This document shows, in pieces, positions 32,065-36,599 of a DNA stretch of 36,599 bases. Both the position numbers and the translations under genes were made by a program. The DNA lies in the NCBI GenBank assembly GCA_949127735.1, contig CASBPX010000243.1, positions 1 to 36,599 of the forward strand. The letters are read 5' to 3'. Each line of letters begins with the position of its first letter. The stretch's first letter is position 1. The DNA comes from Candidatus Obscuribacterales bacterium. GTDB lineage: Bacteria > Cyanobacteriota > Vampirovibrionia > Obscuribacterales > Obscuribacteraceae. Under the pieces are notes generated by a model, which ran no database searches, was not told the origin of the DNA, and worked only from the letters and a program-made list of their open reading frames with translations.

Positions 32065-32228
32065 AGGTGCGGCGCTGCCGCCCACCAAACTCATTATAGC
32101 CCATGCTGCGATTCCCGCCATTGCCTCTTAAAACTCATTCACATCATTTTCACGCCTCGCATACTTAAATTGAAAGTGAACTTCGGTCTGCCATTACTAA
32201 TTCCGACATGCCTTGAGCGTTACAAAAC

Positions 32229-33380
32229 ATGGGCGACAATCGTGTTTCAAATAGTCTGGACGCACCCGCGCCTCCAACTCAAAACGTAGAAGCGTCTTCC
32301 AATGCCCATCGCGACGCTGGCTTTAGCCACGTTGGTGATACCTCAAGCAACCAGGCCTGGTCGAACATGACCGGCAGCGGGGCGGGCGGCGGCTCAGACA
32401 TTCATGCCGGCAACAGCGCCGGCATGAGTTCTGGCAACGACTCTCTCGATTTTAGCAACCACGGAGATATCTACAATCAGGCCTCCGCACACTCGCACAG
32501 CGGCATGAAATCTGATGGCGCTCAAGCAGCGAGCGGCGCAGGTCATTCGTTTGATGCCCCGCCTGTCGGCAACGCTAGCAGTAGCAACGGTGCAGACTTC
32601 GCCGGCGGCGGGCCGGATCAATCGAATCTAGGTGGTCACCCTGGTGGTATCGCTGGCGGTGATGCCCCTTCATCATCACATGAACAAGGTCTAGATAAGG
32701 GCGCAGGTATGGCGAATCAGGCTGATCAGTCAGCCACTTACCCCTTAAAAGATGGCGGGAGCCTCTCTCTGCAGTCTGACAATAAAGCGCAAGTCACCGA
32801 TGCCAAAGGACAAACACAAGACTACAATTATTATTCGAACAATGATAACGGTTGGCACACAATGTACAAAGACTCCCAGAGTCCGCGTGAGATCTCTGAT
32901 TCTATGCGGCAATTCAGAATTGATCCTGAATCTGACGGAAAAGCTCATGCACTGTCAGTTGGCGAGTTGACTCACTCCGGCATGCATTCATCTAAACTCA
33001 GTCCAGCAGACCGCGACTTTGTCGACAAGAATGTGCCAGAAGGATCAAAACCAATTGGTATGGGAATTCACCGTCAAGCCTGGCAGACACCAGATAATAA
33101 GGCCGTTGTTGTAGGCCCAAATGATTACCGTCAAGAAGCGCCTTTTCTATTACCTCCAGAGAAGACGGATGTATCTGGCTCAGGAAACAAAAAAGCTGAA
33201 ACCTTCCCCTTAGGCGAAAATAGAAGCATCTCTAAAGACGACGTAGACAAATTTGTTAAAGACTGGCACGACAAAGGCTGGGAAATGCGCGACAACAAAA
33301 TTTCCAACTTTGCCAAAACCAGTGACGGCAAAATGTGGCGTGTCGATCCAGACGATATTTTCAATTGGAACGAAAAATAG
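32229..33380 (+). CDS. low-complexity protein with kinase-like C-terminal domain
   Basis: A 383-residue protein. Residues 1-165 are low complexity, rich in Ser, Gly, Asn, Ala and His, without signal peptide. The C-terminal 110 residues look like a compact kinase-type fold: MGIHRQAWQTPDNKAVVVG (about 278-296) fits the first strands of the ATP lobe, and the end has WHDKGWEMRDNKISNFAK (Asp355, Asn360), then SDGKMWRVDPDDIF (Asp373-Asp376). The spacing D-x4-N followed by an acid in a V-D-P context is like the catalytic and metal-binding motifs of protein-kinase-like and aminoglycoside-phosphotransferase-like enzymes. A GxG loop and catalytic Lys are not clear. Either a divergent kinase or a kinase-derived toxin/effector. 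ATG at 32229 has a weak ribosome-binding site. Confidence 0.65.
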   Translation: MGDNRVSNSLDAPAPPTQNVEASSNAHRDAGFSHVGDTSSNQAWSNMTGSGAGGGSDIHAGNSAGMSSGNDSLDFSNHGDIYNQASAHSHSGMKSDGAQAASGAGHSFDAPPVGNASSSNGADFAGGGPDQSNLGGHPGGIAGGDAPSSSHEQGLDKGAGMANQADQSATYPLKDGGSLSLQSDNKAQVTDAKGQTQDYNYYSNNDNGWHTMYKDSQSPREISDSMRQFRIDPESDGKAHALSVGELTHSGMHSSKLSPADRDFVDKNVPEGSKPIGMGIHRQAWQTPDNKAVVVGPNDYRQEAPFLLPPEKTDVSGSGNKKAETFPLGENRSISKDDVDKFVKDWHDKGWEMRDNKISNFAKTSDGKMWRVDPDDIFNWNEK

Positions 33381-33414
33381 TGCGGCGCCATCGGAAGCCG
33401 CCAATAGCATCCTG

Positions 33415-34350
33415 TTAGGCTTTTTGCAGCACCAGGCCGACCCATTGGCCCACGGTTTCAGATTGAATAATGCGCAAGGGGTGGCCCACCAGTGCCTTTT
33501 CCAGTAGCGGCAGGCGCTCAGCTAAAATTCCGGCACAGAGCACTACCGCTTCAGAGTTAAGCAGCGCGCTGTAATCAGGCAGCAGAGCCACAATATCTTC
33601 GCAGGTTAAATTTGACAGCAATACGTCAAAGCGACGTCCCTTCACAGTTTCAGTGCTGCCTTCAATAAGTTCAATGCGTCCGTCTACGCCATTGAGCTCA
33701 AAGTCGCGGCGGGCATAATCGACTGCAACGGGGTCGGTGTCTACCGCAACAATCTCGCTGGTCGGCTGCAACATACAAGCGGCGATGGCTAAGATACCAC
33801 TGCCGGTGCCCACGTCTAAGACTTTTCCTTTGGGTGGAAAAGATTCCATCGCTCGCAGACAAAATTGAGTGGTGGCATGCAAACCGGTGCCGAAAGCCAT
33901 ACCGGGATCAATAAATATTTTCAATCGTCCGGCTGAAAGATCGGGATCAATAGGTGGAAGTTTGGGATCAATTGCTTTATCGAGATCGTGATACCACGAT
34001 GGGCAAATCAAAAACTTTGTGCCCACGCGAAACGGTTCGAAGCCTTCCTTCCACTTAGCCAACCAGTCTTCTTCAGGAACATCTTTGCGTTTGAGTGTCT
34101 TCAAACTTTCGCCCAGACCGTACTCTTCCAGCGAACTTTTGATTTTGTCCCAGGTTTCATCAGACATATGGGGGCTATCAAAGGTAGCTTTGATTCTCAC
34201 CAGCGAGCCATTCAACATATCAACTTCGCAACCCTGCGCACCACATTGCATGAGCAGCCATGAGGCCAAATCTTCTTGATCGCTGTGGGCTTCAATAACT
34301 ACGGCCGCCCAGGATCTTGCTGCAGTCTCTAAGGGAGAATTTTCTTTCAT
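33415..34350 (-). CDS. prmA: ribosomal protein L11 methyltransferase
   Basis: A 311-residue class I SAM-dependent methyltransferase that trimethylates ribosomal protein L11. Landmarks: IDPGMAFGTGLHATTQ (the GTG.H.TT motif of PrmA), the SAM motif VLDVGTGSGILAIAA, then VAVDTDPVAVDYARRD and the substrate motif VLLSNLT. The N-terminal domain (residues 1-120) with the DWLAKWKEGFEPFRVG stretch is the PrmA L11-binding region. Length is normal. ATG 34350 overlaps the stop of trhO (ATGA, 4 nt), so the two genes form a coupled operon. It converges with the kinase-like gene at 33380. Confidence 0.95.
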   Translation of the reverse strand: MKENSPLETAARSWAAVVIEAHSDQEDLASWLLMQCGAQGCEVDMLNGSLVRIKATFDSPHMSDETWDKIKSSLEEYGLGESLKTLKRKDVPEEDWLAKWKEGFEPFRVGTKFLICPSWYHDLDKAIDPKLPPIDPDLSAGRLKIFIDPGMAFGTGLHATTQFCLRAMESFPPKGKVLDVGTGSGILAIAACMLQPTSEIVAVDTDPVAVDYARRDFELNGVDGRIELIEGSTETVKGRRFDVLLSNLTCEDIVALLPDYSALLNSEAVVLCAGILAERLPLLEKALVGHPLRIIQSETVGQWVGLVLQKA

Positions 34351-35222
34351 TGATTGACTGGCCTCTCACTAGTTTCAGTTTTTAGTTGTCCGGCTTTCCA
34401 GCGCAGGTAGTCGGCGTTGCGACCAGGAGGTGCTGTAACTTCATACTCACGACTAGTTTCATTTAAATTGGCATCGAGCGCGACGCGGCGATCAAAGACA
34501 AAGCATTCTCCATTAAAGTGAGTGTCGCCTACTTCTTCGAAATAACGCAAAATGCCGCCATCTAACTGAAATACATTCTTCAAGCCGATTTCAGGTTCTT
34601 GCAAGAACAGTGCCGCCTTCTCACAGCGAATGCCACCAGTGCAAAACGAAACCACTGTTTTATCTTGCCACTTTGCGCGGGCATCATCGGCGGTGCCGCG
34701 AAACGCTTGCGGAAACTGGCTAAATTTATCGATGCCATAGCTGACTGCGCCATCGAAAGTACCTATTTGTACTTCATAATCATTGCGGGTATCAAGTAAA
34801 ACAATTTCACGACCATTATCATCGTGACCTTGATCAAGCCACTTTTTCAAGGTCAACGGCTCTACCGCAGGGGCGCGAGTGTCGGCGTCGGCACCAACTG
34901 GATAGACCAGCGGATGCTTCATGGTGATAATTTCTTCTTTGATGCGCACCACTATGCGCCTGAAAGGCTGATGATCAGACAAACTTTCTTTAACCGGAAT
35001 ATTGGTAAAGCAACCACCAAACAATTCGTCGGTTCGCAAATATTCAAGAAATTTGTCCACCGGGCTGCGCTCACCGGCGACAAAGAGGTTGATACCCTCA
35101 TGAGCCAGTAAGATGTTACCCATCACGCCAATTTGTTCGCAATGTGCCTTGATCAGCGGCCGCCAGCGGGCCGGGTCGGCAACGCCCACGAACTTGTACG
35201 CGGCGATATTAACAATTTCCAT
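34347..35222 (-). CDS. trhO: tRNA uridine-34 hydroxylase (rhodanese-domain, TrhO/YceA type)
   Basis: A 291-residue enzyme that hydroxylates U34 of tRNA to 5-hydroxyuridine. An N-terminal domain (VNIAAYKFVGV, ILLAHEGINLFVAG) with MKHPLVYPVGAD is followed by a rhodanese domain holding the catalytic Cys in VSFCTGGIRCEKAALFL. GGILRYFEEVGD and ECFVFDRRVALD are family landmarks. Many homologues continue with a Cys-rich tail (two CxxC pairs) after FVFD.RVA; here the tail is only a short Arg/Glu-rich end without cysteines. ATG at 35222 has no Shine-Dalgarno site, but a perfect TATAAT lies 8 nt before it. It is followed by prmA in a coupled operon. Confidence 0.92.
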   Translation of the reverse strand: MEIVNIAAYKFVGVADPARWRPLIKAHCEQIGVMGNILLAHEGINLFVAGERSPVDKFLEYLRTDELFGGCFTNIPVKESLSDHQPFRRIVVRIKEEIITMKHPLVYPVGADADTRAPAVEPLTLKKWLDQGHDDNGREIVLLDTRNDYEVQIGTFDGAVSYGIDKFSQFPQAFRGTADDARAKWQDKTVVSFCTGGIRCEKAALFLQEPEIGLKNVFQLDGGILRYFEEVGDTHFNGECFVFDRRVALDANLNETSREYEVTAPPGRNADYLRWKAGQLKTETSERPVNQ

Positions 35223-35236
35223 AGCAAACCATTATA
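35223..35236 (-). promoter_or_regulatory. -10 element placed for a leaderless trhO transcript
   Basis: On the minus strand TATAAT (35231-35236) is followed by GGTTTGCT and ATG. The spacing to the start codon is the same as in uup. No good -35 element is seen at 16-18 nt, so activation may depend on other features. Confidence 0.55.
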
Positions 35237-35328
35237 GCGACCCCGACGGCCCAGCCTGTGCTCCTGATGGAATAATCACGAGATTTTCACACGTGGGCGA
35301 CTAAATTGAGGTTACTGAAGGCAAGCAA

Positions 35329-35664
35329 ATGCCGCAACCCCACAAAATGGCAGGAAAAATGAACGTTTCAATGCGATCCAACTATGTAGATGCCCTAGAA
35401 TTGTGCCGTTTGGGTTGCAAGGCGATAAATATTGAAAAGTTTGACTCTGCCCGCCAATTCTTTTTACTGGCGGCCGAAATGGGGTCGGCTGAAGCAGTTG
35501 TGAGCCTTGAGCTGATGTACAACCAGGGTTTCTTTGCTACTCTCAATTTTGACAATTTTGATCCACGGCCGGCGCAAGTTGATTTAGAAGTCACTCACCC
35601 GCTTATGGTGCACGAAGAATTAAAATTTCTGCCAGCAATCAATTCCAGCATCTATAAGCATTAG
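35329..35664 (+). CDS. small hypothetical protein with one TPR/Sel1-like helix pair
   Basis: A 111-residue soluble protein. One helical pair (ALELCRLGCKAINIEKFDSA, then RQFFLLAAEMG) resembles a single TPR or Sel1 unit; the rest is not recognised. ATG at 35329 has AAGG about 8 nt upstream; later ATGs (35347, 35359, 35371) are possible alternatives. It stands 99 nt before a sensor gene, so it could be a small partner, but that is a guess. Confidence 0.55.
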   Translation: MPQPHKMAGKMNVSMRSNYVDALELCRLGCKAINIEKFDSARQFFLLAAEMGSAEAVVSLELMYNQGFFATLNFDNFDPRPAQVDLEVTHPLMVHEELKFLPAINSSIYKH

Positions 35665-35762
35665 AAATTCATTCAGACAACTGCCGGCGGTAAATAGTAA
35701 ACTGCGCAAAACCATGTAGATCAATTGACAATAACAGTCAGTACAAACAGAAAGTTTTGCGC

Positions 35763-36599
35763 ATGACCACCGACGACGAAATCAATTTTCGAGCGATACT
35801 CGAATCTATGACAGGGCTGTTTTTTGCTTTGAACAGCTCGTTTGAAATAATTGCAGTCGGCAATCAGTGTCTTAAGGTTTTTTCTTTAGACAGCTCACAC
35901 CTGATTGGACATTCCATTTTTGAAATTTACGCACAAAATCAGGGCACTGAAACATTTGCCGACAGCTTGCGCATGTCTTTAAACCGCGTGCTCACAACTG
36001 CTGAAAGCCACAGTTTGCCCACTCCTTTAATTGCAGCTTTTGGTGAAGCTGCTGGAAAAATTCGCCGCATTGAAAACAGACCAGTTTTCAATGCCGATAA
36101 AAAAGTGTCTTCAATCATCCACAACCTTGAACTTGAAGCTACTCATGGTCAAAACCATTCCTCTCCAATTGACGAAGATGGGCGACTGCGCGCCATTCTT
36201 GACCGTGCCTACAATAGTTTTATCGCCATTGACAATGACGGCATTATTACTGACTGGAACTACCAGGCTGAAGTCACTTTCGGCTGGACGAGAGAAGAAA
36301 TCATCGGCAAGTCACTGGCCGAGACGATTATCCCGCTGGAATATAGAGAAGCACACAAGCGCGGAATGGCTCATTACAAAGTCAGCGGAGAAGGCCCTGT
36401 TCTCAACCGACGCATCGAAATACAAAGCTTGCGGCGCGACGGCTCAACTTTCCCCATTGAGTTAGGTATTTTTCCTGTGCATATAGGAAGCAAATATAGT
36501 TTTTGCGCATTCATCGCCGACATCAGCGAGCGCAAAACCATACTGAAGAAGCTCGAAGAGCAAAGTTTTGAGTTGGCGCGGTCAAACAGCGAATTGCAA
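35763..36599 (+). CDS. PAS-domain sensor protein, probably a histidine kinase, 3' truncated
   Basis: Open from ATG 35763 to the window end (279 codons, no stop). Residues about 5-120 form a first PAS-like domain (LESMTGLFFALNSSFEIIAV). A second, canonical PAS domain spans about 142-255: LRAILDRAYNSFIAIDNDG, then TDWNYQAEVTFGWTREEIIG, and the PAC part FPIELGIFPV, then FIADISERKTI. The frame ends in a coiled coil (LKKLEEQSFELARSNSEL) of the kind that leads into a histidine-kinase dimerisation domain. No membrane segment is visible, so it is probably a cytosolic sensor. Start has no strong ribosome-binding site (AGAAAG 9 nt upstream). Other frames in this stretch are shadows. Confidence 0.85.
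   Translation, partial: MTTDDEINFRAILESMTGLFFALNSSFEIIAVGNQCLKVFSLDSSHLIGHSIFEIYAQNQGTETFADSLRMSLNRVLTTAESHSLPTPLIAAFGEAAGKIRRIENRPVFNADKKVSSIIHNLELEATHGQNHSSPIDEDGRLRAILDRAYNSFIAIDNDGIITDWNYQAEVTFGWTREEIIGKSLAETIIPLEYREAHKRGMAHYKVSGEGPVLNRRIEIQSLRRDGSTFPIELGIFPVHIGSKYSFCAFIADISERKTILKKLEEQSFELARSNSELQ

Noticed and set aside
36031-36465. Plus-strand 144-codon frame near the window end
   Set aside because: It is out of frame with the PAS-domain gene that runs from 35763 to the window edge, whose domain motifs are unmistakable.

Overview
The window (about 36.6 kb) is a bacterial chromosome segment with dense genes on both strands. It starts inside pyrG and ends inside a PAS-domain sensor gene. 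I infer a member of the Cyanobacteriota, most likely the non-photosynthetic Melainabacteria/Vampirovibrionia side (Obscuribacterales-like). The clues are a tmRNA tag beginning ANN as in cyanobacteria, an SLH-domain lipoprotein, a small single-RRM RNA-binding protein, kinesin-light-chain-type TPR lipoproteins, glycine-zipper proteins and an exported protein with repeated G..F/..RL.RLE..AF units. The assignment rests on gene style, not on a database search.

Layout. 1-2.4 kb: CTP synthase (5' cut) convergent with CorA. 2.4-6.5 kb: a minus-strand run of poorly characterised cytosolic proteins (two unknown families, a DUF1963/YwqG-like protein, an FCP1/NIF-type HAD phosphatase) leading into corA. 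6.6-8.6 kb: an envelope pair (glycine-zipper protein, TPR lipoprotein) followed by a frameshifted relic. 8.7-12.9 kb: Uup-type ABC-F ATPase divergent from a YaiI-family protein, a small protein, an RRM protein and an SLH lipoprotein. 12.9-18.2 kb: MFS transporter, DUF2293-like protein, a nucleotidyltransferase homologue that has lost its catalytic acids, a hybrid histidine kinase broken by an internal deletion, and a conserved unknown. 18.2-20.9 kb: minus-strand operon of a conserved unknown, an unlisted 35-residue membrane peptide and a GMC oxidoreductase. 21.1-25.5 kb: plus-strand envelope genes (L,D-transpeptidase, repeat protein, Bcr/CflA exporter, TonB-C protein, exported zinc-ribbon protein). 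25.6-31.5 kb: an accessory-looking block with an alpha/beta hydrolase, a SHOCT protein, a HipBA module and an AbiE-type type IV toxin-antitoxin module. 31.6-32.0 kb: the tmRNA gene ssrA on the minus strand, with its 3' end facing the accessory block. 32.2-36.6 kb: a protein with a kinase-like C-terminus, prmA with trhO, a small protein and a sensor gene cut by the window end.

Main points. The tmRNA gene fills an otherwise unexplained 0.7 kb gap, and the two toxin-antitoxin modules lie on the side of ssrA where integrative elements usually sit. The AbiE module is preceded by a 28-bp perfect palindrome covering a well-spaced promoter plus an imperfect second copy, and its antitoxin carries an extra N-terminal domain with an E-x-K motif. 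The nucleotidyltransferase homologue keeps its family sequence but replaces all three acids of the metal-binding motif. Two genes (uup and trhO) have a perfect TATAAT exactly 8 nt before ATG and no ribosome-binding site, which suggests leaderless transcripts. All function calls come from reading motifs by eye.
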